Of a DNA stretch of 44,160 nucleotides, positions 9,250 to 18,595 are shown piece after piece; position 1 is the first letter of the stretch, and every line of letters begins with the position of its first letter. The stretch is from contig JAJYJQ010000004.1 in NCBI GenBank assembly GCA_021789225.1, positions 1-44,160 of the forward strand. Direction: 5' to 3'. The position numbers were made by a program, and so were the translations under genes. The notes under the pieces are model-generated. The model was not told the DNA's origin. It did no database searches and was given only the letters and a program-made list of their open reading frames with translations. The DNA is from a bacterium. GTDB taxonomy: Bacteria; Patescibacteriota; Minisyncoccia; Phycocordibacterales; Phycocordibacteraceae.

Positions 9250-9714
9250 TTGAAGAAGAAACTGTATCTGTACCCCTGGTTGGCGGAATACCTGCCGGAA
9301 GACCGCGAGGTAACCCAGTATTCCATCCGCTCAGAATCAGAGCTGCGGAGCCTGCTGGACCACTATCCCACTGAAACGCAGGAGATCAGACTCCTGGATC
9401 AAGCCGGGCACATCATTACGCGCCAGAGAAAATGGAGTCGGTTGGAGAAAATCTTTCTCAGGCCGCCAACGGAGGAGAAACTGCTCGAGGGTATTGTCCC
9501 CGCTGGACGACCTGTCCGCCGGGTTGTCCACTGTCTTGAACACAAGGCAGACCACATCCGCTACGTGCTCGTGACCGACACGACAACGGCAAAGGTGTAT
9601 GTCGTGCCCAAGGGCATCTTGCTCCGAGTTTGGCTTCAGGAACCTGAACCGGTCACAGTACCCGTCCGGATGAATACCCTGATTCCCTCCCCGGCAACCA
9701 CTCAAGCAAAGTGA
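9250..9714 (+). CDS. Hypothetical protein, paralogue of the 6726-7310 product (TTG start)
   Basis: GGGAGGAG RBS before TTG; KADHIRYVLVTDTTTAKVYVVPKGILLRVWLQE motif. Confidence 0.7.
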   Translation: MKKKLYLYPWLAEYLPEDREVTQYSIRSESELRSLLDHYPTETQEIRLLDQAGHIITRQRKWSRLEKIFLRPPTEEKLLEGIVPAGRPVRRVVHCLEHKADHIRYVLVTDTTTAKVYVVPKGILLRVWLQEPEPVTVPVRMNTLIPSPATTQAK

Positions 9715-9732
9715 TTGCCCCAAGCCCATCGG

Positions 9733-9776
9733 AAAGCTCTCCTGCATGAACACGCGTGTTCATGCAGGAGAGCTTT
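9733..9776. terminator. 44-nt perfect palindrome, probable bidirectional terminator
   Basis: AAAGCTCTCCTGCATGAACACG/CGTGTTCATGCAGGAGAGCTTT, 22 bp perfect with no loop. Confidence 0.75.
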
Positions 9777-9800
9777 GTATTTTGTGCGGGCAGTGCAAAA

Positions 9801-9823
9801 CGCGCGCGGCGGAGCCGCGCGCG
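9801..9823. repeat. GC-rich perfect hairpin with 3-nt loop
   Basis: CGCGCGCGGC-GGA-GCCGCGCGCG. Confidence 0.7.
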
Positions 9824-9840
9824 TGCGCTACACTACACGC

Positions 9841-11679
9841 ATGTCCTTCCGTCCGCATTCAGAGCGCGCCCAGGAAGCCGCGCCGTTCGCTGCTGGCATC
9901 CGTGCTCTTGCCCACCCGGCGTTTCGCCTGCCGCTTCTCGTGCTCGCGTCCAGTGCGCTCGGCGCTTCGTTCCAGCTGCCGCTCCTCTACCTCGTCGCGA
10001 TAGCCGTCGGCATCGGCGTCATCCTCGTACACTCGTACCACGAAGTGCGCGATGACAATTTCTCGCTCGATTACATCGCCTTCCTCGCGCTTATCGTGAG
10101 CGCGGCGACCGGCGAATACCTCGCGGGCGCGGTCGTCGCGCTCATGTTTACCGGCGGCGAAGCGCTCGAAGCCTACGCGAGTGCACGCGCCTCGCAGTCG
10201 CTCGAAGCGCTCCTCGCGCGCATCCCGAAGCGTGCCCTCGTGAAGATGGAGCGCGGAGCGACCCGCGAGATACCGCTCGCGAGCGTCCCGGAGGGCGCCA
10301 CCATCATCGTGCGTCACGGCGAGCTTGTCCCGCTCGACGGGCAGCTCCTCTCTGCGTCTGCGATCCTGAACACCACCAATCTCACCGGCGAAGCGCTTCC
10401 CGAAACGATCCAGAAGGGCGCGTTCGTCAAAAGCGGCAGCGTAAACGAAGGCGAAGCGATCGAGCTCTCGGTCTCGGGCACGCTCAAGACCTCCACCTAC
10501 CACCGCATCGTCTCGCTCGTCGCCGACGCCAAGCGCGACCAGGCGCCCTTGGTACGCATCGCGGATCGCGCAAACATCCCCTTCACCATCATCACGCTCG
10601 TGCTCGCCACGGGGACGCTCCTCTTCACGCACGATATGTCGCGCGCGCTTGCGGTGCTCGTCATTGCGACGCCCTGCCCGCTCATCATCGCCGCACCGAT
10701 CGCCTTCATCGGCGGCCTTTCGCGCGCGGCACGCGCGAATATCATCGTGAAGCATCCGGCCGCGCTCGAGGCGCTCGCGCGGAGCTCGAAGCTTTTTTTC
10801 GATAAGACCGGCACGCTCACGCTCGGCACGCCACGGCTCGCACGTATCACGCTCTCCGCGCCCGACGCGACAGAAGCAGACGCACTCGCCTATGCCGCCG
10901 CGGTCGAATTCCACTCCATCCATCCGCTCGCGCGCGCTGTCGCCGCAGCTGCTGAAGAACGTCAGGTGCCCGTGCGCGTCGCCGTCAATGTGATCGAACA
11001 CATCGGCAAAGGCATCCACGGCACGGTCGACGGGGTCTCCGTATCGCTCGCGCAAGCTGTACAACCGCACACAGCTGATGACGGCATTGCGCTCGCGCTC
11101 ACGGTGGCGGGCACGCACTACGCCACGCTCTTTTTCGCGGACGAGCTCAAGACCGATGCGCGCGCCCTCCTCGGGATGCTCTCGACGCAAGGGTTCGAGA
11201 CCGCTGTCTTTACCGGCGATACTCGTGCGCGAGCCGAACATGTCTTCGGCAAGCTCCCGCTCACGATCTATGCCGACTGCACGCCAGAAGAAAAATATGC
11301 TCTGGTCGAGCGGGCGCGCCGCGACGGGACGAAAGTCGCGGTCGTGGGCGACGGCTTGAACGATGCGCCCGCGCTCGCGCGCGCTGATGTGGGTATCGTC
11401 TTCTCCGGCACGGAAAACAGCGCCGCGATCGAGGCGGCGAGCATCGTCGTACTCGGTAGCAACCTGCGGCATATCAGCACGCTCCTGCGCATCGCGCGCC
11501 GCTCGCTCGCACTCGCGAAGCAGAGCATCGTCGTGGGAATCGGTCTCTCGGTCTTCGGGATGGTGCTCGCCGCTGCAGGCTTCATCACGCCGATCGCGGG
11601 GGCAGTCATCCAGGAAGTCATCGATGTTGTCGTGATACTGAATGCGCTGCGAAGCGCGGGCAGCGCGCGCGACGCGTAG
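9841..11679 (+). CDS. Heavy-metal (P1B-type) translocating P-type ATPase
   Basis: CPC motif (ATPCPLIIAAP), DKTGTLT, HP motif region, GDGLNDAPALARADVGI; likely start MSFRPHSER. Confidence 0.9.
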   Translation: MSFRPHSERAQEAAPFAAGIRALAHPAFRLPLLVLASSALGASFQLPLLYLVAIAVGIGVILVHSYHEVRDDNFSLDYIAFLALIVSAATGEYLAGAVVALMFTGGEALEAYASARASQSLEALLARIPKRALVKMERGATREIPLASVPEGATIIVRHGELVPLDGQLLSASAILNTTNLTGEALPETIQKGAFVKSGSVNEGEAIELSVSGTLKTSTYHRIVSLVADAKRDQAPLVRIADRANIPFTIITLVLATGTLLFTHDMSRALAVLVIATPCPLIIAAPIAFIGGLSRAARANIIVKHPAALEALARSSKLFFDKTGTLTLGTPRLARITLSAPDATEADALAYAAAVEFHSIHPLARAVAAAAEERQVPVRVAVNVIEHIGKGIHGTVDGVSVSLAQAVQPHTADDGIALALTVAGTHYATLFFADELKTDARALLGMLSTQGFETAVFTGDTRARAEHVFGKLPLTIYADCTPEEKYALVERARRDGTKVAVVGDGLNDAPALARADVGIVFSGTENSAAIEAASIVVLGSNLRHISTLLRIARRSLALAKQSIVVGIGLSVFGMVLAAAGFITPIAGAVIQEVIDVVVILNALRSAGSARDA

Positions 11680-11703
11680 CGTCGCGCGCCTCATGTGTGG
11701 AAA

Positions 11704-11728
11704 AGCGCGGCCGCTTCGCGGCCGCGCT
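11704..11728. repeat. GC-rich perfect hairpin with TTC loop
   Basis: AGCGCGGCCGC-TTC-GCGGCCGCGCT; no T-tract. Confidence 0.7.
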
Positions 11729-11745
11729 GCTATTGTGTAGACATC

Positions 11746-12111
11746 ATGAACTCATCTCTCCTCGAGTTTCGCGACCACGAAGATCGCCCGTGGGGCTCGT
11801 TTGACCGATTCACGCGCGACGAGCTCTCGACAGTGAAAATCATCCGCGTTGCGCCGAGCAAGCGCCTCTCCCTCCAACGACACTCGCATCGCAACGAGTT
11901 CTGGCACATCATCTCCGGGAGCGGCACTGCCACCATAGACGAACACGAGACCGCCGTCGCCCCTGGGGACGAGTTTGAGGTGCCCGCACGCACGCTCCAC
12001 CGCCTCGCAGCCGGGCCGGAAGGCCTCTCCTTGCTCGAAATCGCCTTCGGCCATTTCGATGAAAACGATATCGAGCGCTTTGAAGACGACTTCGGCCGCA
12101 CCACCCCATGA
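11746..12111 (+). CDS. Cupin-domain protein, similar to the C-terminal domain of mannose-6-phosphate isomerase / mannose-1-P guanylyltransferase
   Basis: RPWGSFDRF, HSHRNEFWHIISGSGTATID, PGDEFEVPARTLHRL. Confidence 0.85.
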   Translation: MNSSLLEFRDHEDRPWGSFDRFTRDELSTVKIIRVAPSKRLSLQRHSHRNEFWHIISGSGTATIDEHETAVAPGDEFEVPARTLHRLAAGPEGLSLLEIAFGHFDENDIERFEDDFGRTTP

Positions 12112-13319
12112 TTCTCGTACTCCTCGCCAACGTCGTCGCGCTCTTCTTCTCTGCATTCGTCGCGGGCGTCCTTGTCGGCGTCCTCCTGATCCCGAGCGTA
12201 CGCCGCACGGTTGCAGATGTGCTCTCACACGTGGCGGAGCGCCTACGGAGACGACCGGCACTCCTCCTCGCGCGCCCGACCGGCAAACCGATTCTCACGC
12301 CGCGCGCAAATCTCTGGGAAGACCAGGCGGTGCTGAATCCTGCCGCGCTCGACCTGGGTGGGCGCGTGCACCTCATCTATCGTGCCATCGGACGCGACGG
12401 CGTCTCGCGCTTCGGCTACGCGAGCAGCGCTGACGGATTCACGTTCGACCAGATCCTTCCCTATCCTGTGTTCGCGGTGCGCAATCCAGGCGGCCCGGGC
12501 GCCATACGACGCTACTCGCCCGTGCTCTACCCCTCCGGCGGCTCCTGGGGCGGCGCCGAAGACCCGCGCATGGTCGCCATAAACGGCCGCGTGTACGTGA
12601 CCTTCAACCTGTTCGATAACTGGCAAATGCGTGTCGGTTACATTTCACTAAGCGAAGAAGATTTCCTCGCGCACCGCTTCGAGCGTTGGGAGGGACCGTT
12701 TTATATCTCAGGCGGCAATCAGAACAAAAGCAACTCGCCTCTCTCGAGCAAGAATCGCGATAAGAACTGGACGCTCTTCCCTGAGAAAATCAATGGTGAG
12801 TTCGCGGTCCTCCATACAGTCATCGACGAAGACCCCAACCGTGTCCGCATCGAATACACCGACGCTTTGGAAACACTGCCCGAGAGAGAGTTCGATACCA
12901 TCGATCCGCAGAAAGTCCCTGATCAGCCGATCGCCTGGCACATCCACGTGCGGAGCGCCGGCCCGCCGCCGCTCAAGACACCCTATGGCTGGCTCGTGTT
13001 CTATCACGCTTCCTCACAAGATGAACCGCACATCGGCTACAAGCTCGGCGCAATGTTGCTCGATCTCGAGGATCCCACGAAAATCCTCCACCGTGCACCG
13101 CACCCGATTCTCGAACCGGATATGCCGTATGAAAATACCCATAAAGCTGTCGTCTATGCGTGCGGCGCATTGGTACGGGATGACCTCTTGTTTGTCTATT
13201 ATGGCGGTGGCGACCATATCGTTAGTGTCGCTACCGCACCCCTTGAAGAGTTTCTCCAAGCGCTCATGCGCGACGAAGCCCCCTCGCTCGCGACCGAGCC
13301 GCTTACCCGAGCCGCATAG
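12108..13319 (+). CDS. GH130-family glycosidase/phosphorylase-like protein with N-terminal TM anchor
   Basis: GGAEDPRMVAINGRVYVTFN and related beta-propeller motifs; hydrophobic N-terminus. Confidence 0.8.
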   Translation: MILVLLANVVALFFSAFVAGVLVGVLLIPSVRRTVADVLSHVAERLRRRPALLLARPTGKPILTPRANLWEDQAVLNPAALDLGGRVHLIYRAIGRDGVSRFGYASSADGFTFDQILPYPVFAVRNPGGPGAIRRYSPVLYPSGGSWGGAEDPRMVAINGRVYVTFNLFDNWQMRVGYISLSEEDFLAHRFERWEGPFYISGGNQNKSNSPLSSKNRDKNWTLFPEKINGEFAVLHTVIDEDPNRVRIEYTDALETLPEREFDTIDPQKVPDQPIAWHIHVRSAGPPPLKTPYGWLVFYHASSQDEPHIGYKLGAMLLDLEDPTKILHRAPHPILEPDMPYENTHKAVVYACGALVRDDLLFVYYGGGDHIVSVATAPLEEFLQALMRDEAPSLATEPLTRAA

Positions 13320-13325
13320 CCTCGT

Positions 13326-15293
13326 ATGTTTACCGTCCGCCGCGAACCCGCCAACCCTATACTCTCCCCGCGCCGCGAGCACCCCTGGGAGGCAGTCGCC
13401 ACATTCAATCCTTCCGCCGTCCGTACGGAAGACGGCACGCGCATCTTTTATCGTGCCATGGGCAATCCGAACGCGCTCACGACGCCACACGCGAGCCTCT
13501 CGACCATCGGCACCGCGTTTGCCGAAGACAGCGTGCATTTCCATTCGCGCCGCCAGGTCATCATACCGACCGAGCCATGGGAGCAGTACGGCTGCGAAGA
13601 TCCGCGCGCGACCTTTTTCGAGGGCAAGTGGTACGTCTTCTACACCGCGCTCGGCGGCTATCCTTTCGGGCCGGACAATATAAAGGTGGCGGTCGCGGTC
13701 GGCGAGAACCCGGAGCATCTCGACGAGCACCATCTCGTCACCCCTTTCAATGCCAAAGCCGCGACGCTCTTCCCCGAGCGCATCGATGGCGACGTCGTCT
13801 TGATGCTCACCGCCCACACCGACTGGACGGCCGAATATCCGCGCCCTACTATCGGCATCGCACGAGCGAAGCGCATCGAGGAGTTCTGGGACAGTGCCTT
13901 TTGGGAACGCTGGCATGCCGAGCTTCCGCAGCACGCGCTCGCCGAGCTCAGGCGCGCTGACGACGACCACATGGAGGTCGGTGCGACCCCGCTCAAGACC
14001 GAGCAGGGCTGGCTCCTCATCTATTCCTACATCCAGCACTACTACGACGAACACCACCGCACGTTTGGCATCGAAGCAGCGCTCCTCGACCTGCAAAACC
14101 CGCAACGGCTCATCTCGCGCACGTACCCCTTCCTCGTCCCCGAAGAGGTGTATGAGCAGTACGGGCTTGTCCCCCACATCGTTTTTCCTTCCGGCGCGAC
14201 CGTCCACGACGACACGCTCGAGGTGTGGTACGGCGCTGCCGACACGGTTTGTGCTAAAAGTTCCATCCGCCTCCCCGATCTTCTGCGCGCGCTCGACCCA
14301 GCGCGCCCCGCACGCACCCTCACGCGCGCCGAAGAGAATCCGATCCTCGAGCCGCGCGGAAACGGCTTTGAGGAAGCGGCCGTTTTCAATCCTGCCGCGC
14401 TCGACCTCGACGGTTCCGTACACATTTTTTATCGCGCCATGGGCAGCGATAACACCTCGGTCATCGGCTACGCACGCTCCGAGGACGGCATTCATGTCAC
14501 CGAGCGCCTCACCGAGCCTGTGTATGTACCGCGCGCTGAGTTTGAGCAGAAGAAAGGCGACTCGCACGGCAACTCCGGCTGCGAAGACCCGCGCCTCGCG
14601 GTAATCGGCGATCGCCTCTACATGACCTACACCGCCTACGACGGCGTGCGTCCGCCGCGCGGTGCAGTCACCTCGATCTCGCTCGACGACTTCCGCGCGC
14701 GCAGCTTCGACCGCTGGGACCTGCCGGTGCTCATTACGCCAGACAACGTGGATGACAAGGACGTCGGCTTGCTTCCCGAGCGTATCGGCGAAAATTTCCT
14801 GCTCTACCACCGCATCGCAAACCGCATCTGCGCAGACCTCCTTCCCGACCTCGCACAAGGCAAACGCGTCTCGCGCTGCATCGAGATCATGGGGCCGCGC
14901 GAGGGCATGTGGGATTCTGCGAAGGTCGGCATCGCCGCACCACCACTCAAGGTCGAAGATGGTTGGCTTTTGATTTACCATGGTGTCTCACATCGCGGAC
15001 GTTATCGCCTGGGCGCGGCACTCCTCGACACAGACGGCATAACGCTCCTCGCGCGCACCGCCGACCCCATCTTCGAGCCAGTCGAACCCTACGAACAAAG
15101 CGGCACGATTAACAATGTCGTTTTTGCCTGCGGCGCCGTCGCACGCGGCGATACGCTCTTTGTGTACTATGGCGGCGGCGACCGTGTCGTCGGCGTCGCG
15201 ACTGGGAGCGTGAGCCACATCCTGCGCGCGCTGCGCGCAGATGAGCGTCGCCCATATGCCATCCCAACATACTCTCCCCATGTCACTACCTGA
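13326..15293 (+). CDS. Tandem two-domain GH130-like protein (655 aa)
   Basis: Two EDPR modules: YGCEDPRATFFEGKWYVFYTAL and SGCEDPRLAVIGDRLYMTYTAYDG. Confidence 0.8.
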   Translation: MFTVRREPANPILSPRREHPWEAVATFNPSAVRTEDGTRIFYRAMGNPNALTTPHASLSTIGTAFAEDSVHFHSRRQVIIPTEPWEQYGCEDPRATFFEGKWYVFYTALGGYPFGPDNIKVAVAVGENPEHLDEHHLVTPFNAKAATLFPERIDGDVVLMLTAHTDWTAEYPRPTIGIARAKRIEEFWDSAFWERWHAELPQHALAELRRADDDHMEVGATPLKTEQGWLLIYSYIQHYYDEHHRTFGIEAALLDLQNPQRLISRTYPFLVPEEVYEQYGLVPHIVFPSGATVHDDTLEVWYGAADTVCAKSSIRLPDLLRALDPARPARTLTRAEENPILEPRGNGFEEAAVFNPAALDLDGSVHIFYRAMGSDNTSVIGYARSEDGIHVTERLTEPVYVPRAEFEQKKGDSHGNSGCEDPRLAVIGDRLYMTYTAYDGVRPPRGAVTSISLDDFRARSFDRWDLPVLITPDNVDDKDVGLLPERIGENFLLYHRIANRICADLLPDLAQGKRVSRCIEIMGPREGMWDSAKVGIAAPPLKVEDGWLLIYHGVSHRGRYRLGAALLDTDGITLLARTADPIFEPVEPYEQSGTINNVVFACGAVARGDTLFVYYGGGDRVVGVATGSVSHILRALRADERRPYAIPTYSPHVTT

Positions 15294-18200
15294 CTGCATA
15301 GTCTTCGACCTCGACAGCACGCTTGCCAAAAGCAAGCAGCCGATCGAGCCTGCGATGGCGGCAGCGCTCACCCGACTCCTCGCACGCATCAAGATCGCCG
15401 TCATTTCGGGCGGGAAGCTTGAGCAGCTTACGAAGCAAGTCGCTGACCGGCTGCCTCCGCACGCCGCGCGCGGAAATCTTTTCCTGCTCCCCACCTCCGG
15501 TGCCGCGCTCTACGCATATCGCACCGGCACCTGGACGCGCATATACCAAGAGGCGCTCTCACCCGACGAAGCAGCGAGCATACGTGCCGCGCTTCTTTCC
15601 GCAAACGAAGAGACCCACACGGTCGATTTCGGCACACCCGCACACGGCGAGCGCATCGAGTTCCGCGGCTCGCAGGTTTCATTCTCTGCGCTCGGGCAAG
15701 AGGCACCGCTTGCAGAAAAGCTTGCATGGGACCCGACGCGCGCGAAGCGCGAAGCGCTTCGCGCGGCACTCGAAGCGCGCCTGCCCGGATTCGAGGTGCG
15801 CATCGGCGGCACCACGACCATCGACATCACCAAGAAAGGTATCGACAAGGCGTATGGCGTCCGCCGGCTCTCCGAGCACCTGCACGTGCCCATCGACCGC
15901 ATGGAATATGTGGGCGACCAGCTTTACGAGGGAGGCAACGATGCGGTCGTCACGGCGACCGGCATCCCTACGCACGCTGTCACCGACCCCACGGACACGC
16001 TTCAGTACCTCACGCCTCTCCTCGCGCGCGCACCAGTAGCGCCGTCGCAGGGCCAGACCGGCCTCACGACAGCCGAGGCGCGACTCATCCGCGAGAAGGT
16101 CGGCGCGAACGTGCTCGAAGAAGCGCGTCCGGGCGTGTTCGGGAAATTCGTCTCGTGGACACTCACGCCGATTTCGCTGATGCTCGTGGCCGCGGCAGCG
16201 CTTTCGTTTGCTGCCGGCAAGATTCCCGATGGCTGGTTGACTCTTTTCCTCTTCGCAGCGAATTTCGGCATCCGCCTCTGGCACGAAGGCAAAGCCGATC
16301 ACGCCATCGCGAAGCTCCAGGAGAACCTCGCCGTCTCCTGCCGCGTGGAGCGCGATGGAGATTGGCAGAAGCTCCCTGCGACCGAACTCGTCCCGGGCGA
16401 CCTCGTCATGCTGTCGGTCGGTGCCATCGTGCCGGCGGACGCGACCGTACTCACCCAGACCAATCTCTCACTCAATGAGTCGATGCTTACCGGGGAGTCG
16501 CTTCCGCGCGAGCGCAGTGTCGGCGAGACGCTCTACTCCGGCTCATTCGTCGCGACCGGCAACGCGCTCGCCCTCATAACTGCCACCGGTACGCGCACCT
16601 ACTTCGGCAAGACGCTCGCTTCCGTCGAGCACGCCAAGAAACGCAGCGCGCTCGAAACGGACATCCTCTCGATCTCGCGCTTCCTTTCCATCTTCTCGCT
16701 GGTCGCCATCGCTATCCTCTCTGTCGTTCTGTTGCAGAATGCGAGCACCAAACTCATCGAGATCGCGACCCTCGACCTTTCGCTCCTCATCGCCGGCATC
16801 CCGGTCACGCTCCCGACAGTCATGAGCCTCATCATCAGCGTCGGCGTCCTCGAACTCGCCAAGCAGCGAGCCGCTGTGCGTCGCCTCTCCTCGCTCGAAG
16901 ACCTCGCCAATGTCGACCTCCTCCTTACCGATAAGACCGGTACGCTCACGGAAAACCGCATCACGGTCGATCGCGTGCTCGTGCTCGAGGGACAAGACGA
17001 ACGAGACGTCCTCGAGCTCGCCGTTTCTGCCACCGACCCCGCCGAAGGAAACGCGCTTGAGGACGCCGTCATCACGAGCGCACGTGCCGCGCTCGCCGCT
17101 CGCTTGCCACAGTCCTCCTTCACGCCAGGCGATTCGGAGCGCAAGCGGAGCACAGCCATCGTGACGCGCGCGGGCGTGCCATGGGTCGTCACGCTCGGGG
17201 CCCCGAGCACCGTGCGCGCGCTGTGCGATTTCCGCTCCGTCGACCTGGCGAAACGCTTTGACGAAGCGGTAGCGGAAGCAGCGGCGCGCGGCGACCGCGC
17301 GCTCGCGGTCGCCGCGCGCGAGGGCGCGCACGAAGCAGGCCTCAGGCCGATCGGTCTTCTTTTCCTCGCAGACACGCTCCGTGCCGACGCGAAGGAAACT
17401 ATCGCCGCCATGCGCGACCAAGGCATCACCGTCAAGATGCTCACCGGGGACGATGCCGCGATCGCTCGCCAAGTCTCGCATACGCTCGGGCTCGAAGGCG
17501 ACATCGCATCACGCACCGTCTTCGACTCATCACAAGCCCTCGACGCAGCATTCGAACAGGCTGCCGGATTCGCCAACGTACTCCCGGAAGACAAATACCT
17601 TGCCGTCGAACAAGCGAAAAAATCGCATGTCGTCGCCGTGACAGGCGATGGCGTGAACGACGTCCCGCCCGTCAAAGCGGCCGATGTCGGCATCGCCGTG
17701 AAGAACGCGGTGGACGCGCTGCGCTCGACCGCCGATATCGTCCTCCTCACGAACGGCATCGCGGTCGTGCAAGACGCCATCATCGAGGCGCGGAAAGTCT
17801 TCTCGCGCGTCTATCACTACTCGGTCTACCGTATTTCCGAGAGCTCGCGCCTCATCCTCACGATCGGCATCATCGGCGTCGTGGCGGGTGACTATCCGCT
17901 CACGCCCATACAGATCATCCTCCTCGCGCTCTTGAACGACATCCCCATCGTCTCACTCGCCTTTGATCGCGTCCACGCGCCACGTGTACCCGCCACCATC
18001 GACGTGAAGCGCCGCTTCCTCCTGGGCACGGTCTACGGCTTCACCGGCGTCTTAAACAGCGTGCTCATGCTCTGGCTCGCGCTCTCCGTCCTTCACCTGC
18101 CGTGGCCACAGATCCAGACGCTCTTCTTCTTGAAGCTCGTCGTCTCCGGCCACCTGCTCATCTATATCGCACACACCGACCACCGCTGGTTCCGCTTCCT

Positions 18201-18435
18201 CCCGAGCTGGCAGGTCATCACCGCTGTCACCGCGACACAGCTCCTGGCGACCGCCTGGGCGCTCTCCGGCCTCTTTACTGCCGCCATCCCGTTCTGGGTC
18301 GCGGCGTTCGTGTGGGTATGGGCCTTCTTCTGGATGCAGACTGCCGAGCTCGGCAAGATGCTCGTTGCCCGCGCCGCCAAGCCGAAACAAGCCTCCATGG
18401 AGCTCGCAGTTGCCGCGCTCGCGCGCGAGGCGTAG
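15280..18435 (+). CDS. Fusion: N-terminal eukaryotic-type phosphomannomutase-like HAD-IIB domain plus P3A-like P-type ATPase
   Basis: N-term CIVFDLDSTLAKSKQPI, VISGGKLEQL, IEFRGSQVSFS, IGGTTTIDITKKGIDKAYGV, YVGDQLYEGGND; C-term LTGES, DKTGTLT, TGDGVNDVPPVKAADVGIAV. Start is 15280 or an upstream ATG. Confidence 0.85.
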   Translation: MSLPDCIVFDLDSTLAKSKQPIEPAMAAALTRLLARIKIAVISGGKLEQLTKQVADRLPPHAARGNLFLLPTSGAALYAYRTGTWTRIYQEALSPDEAASIRAALLSANEETHTVDFGTPAHGERIEFRGSQVSFSALGQEAPLAEKLAWDPTRAKREALRAALEARLPGFEVRIGGTTTIDITKKGIDKAYGVRRLSEHLHVPIDRMEYVGDQLYEGGNDAVVTATGIPTHAVTDPTDTLQYLTPLLARAPVAPSQGQTGLTTAEARLIREKVGANVLEEARPGVFGKFVSWTLTPISLMLVAAAALSFAAGKIPDGWLTLFLFAANFGIRLWHEGKADHAIAKLQENLAVSCRVERDGDWQKLPATELVPGDLVMLSVGAIVPADATVLTQTNLSLNESMLTGESLPRERSVGETLYSGSFVATGNALALITATGTRTYFGKTLASVEHAKKRSALETDILSISRFLSIFSLVAIAILSVVLLQNASTKLIEIATLDLSLLIAGIPVTLPTVMSLIISVGVLELAKQRAAVRRLSSLEDLANVDLLLTDKTGTLTENRITVDRVLVLEGQDERDVLELAVSATDPAEGNALEDAVITSARAALAARLPQSSFTPGDSERKRSTAIVTRAGVPWVVTLGAPSTVRALCDFRSVDLAKRFDEAVAEAAARGDRALAVAAREGAHEAGLRPIGLLFLADTLRADAKETIAAMRDQGITVKMLTGDDAAIARQVSHTLGLEGDIASRTVFDSSQALDAAFEQAAGFANVLPEDKYLAVEQAKKSHVVAVTGDGVNDVPPVKAADVGIAVKNAVDALRSTADIVLLTNGIAVVQDAIIEARKVFSRVYHYSVYRISESSRLILTIGIIGVVAGDYPLTPIQIILLALLNDIPIVSLAFDRVHAPRVPATIDVKRRFLLGTVYGFTGVLNSVLMLWLALSVLHLPWPQIQTLFFLKLVVSGHLLIYIAHTDHRWFRFLPSWQVITAVTATQLLATAWALSGLFTAAIPFWVAAFVWVWAFFWMQTAELGKMLVARAAKPKQASMELAVAALAREA

Positions 18436-18595
18436 TTATACACACCCGCAACATTGCATCCTTGTGCTGTTTATGTCATACTCACGATAACTCGCAGTGT
18501 CTCTTGAGCTTTGCGGCCCTCGTGCCCCAGAAGCGTTCGGTACCCGGCGAGGGTTATCAAGTTCACAGCCATTTTCAAGCAATGCTTTCACAATG

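Noticed and set aside
9859-11694. 611-aa minus-strand ORF opposite the P1B ATPase
   Set aside because: Arg/Glu/Asp-rich shadow ORF; the opposite strand has unequivocal ATPase motifs.
13014-14981. 655-aa minus-strand ORF opposite the GH130 genes
   Set aside because: Shadow ORF of GC-rich coding sequence; crosses two well-supported GH130 genes.
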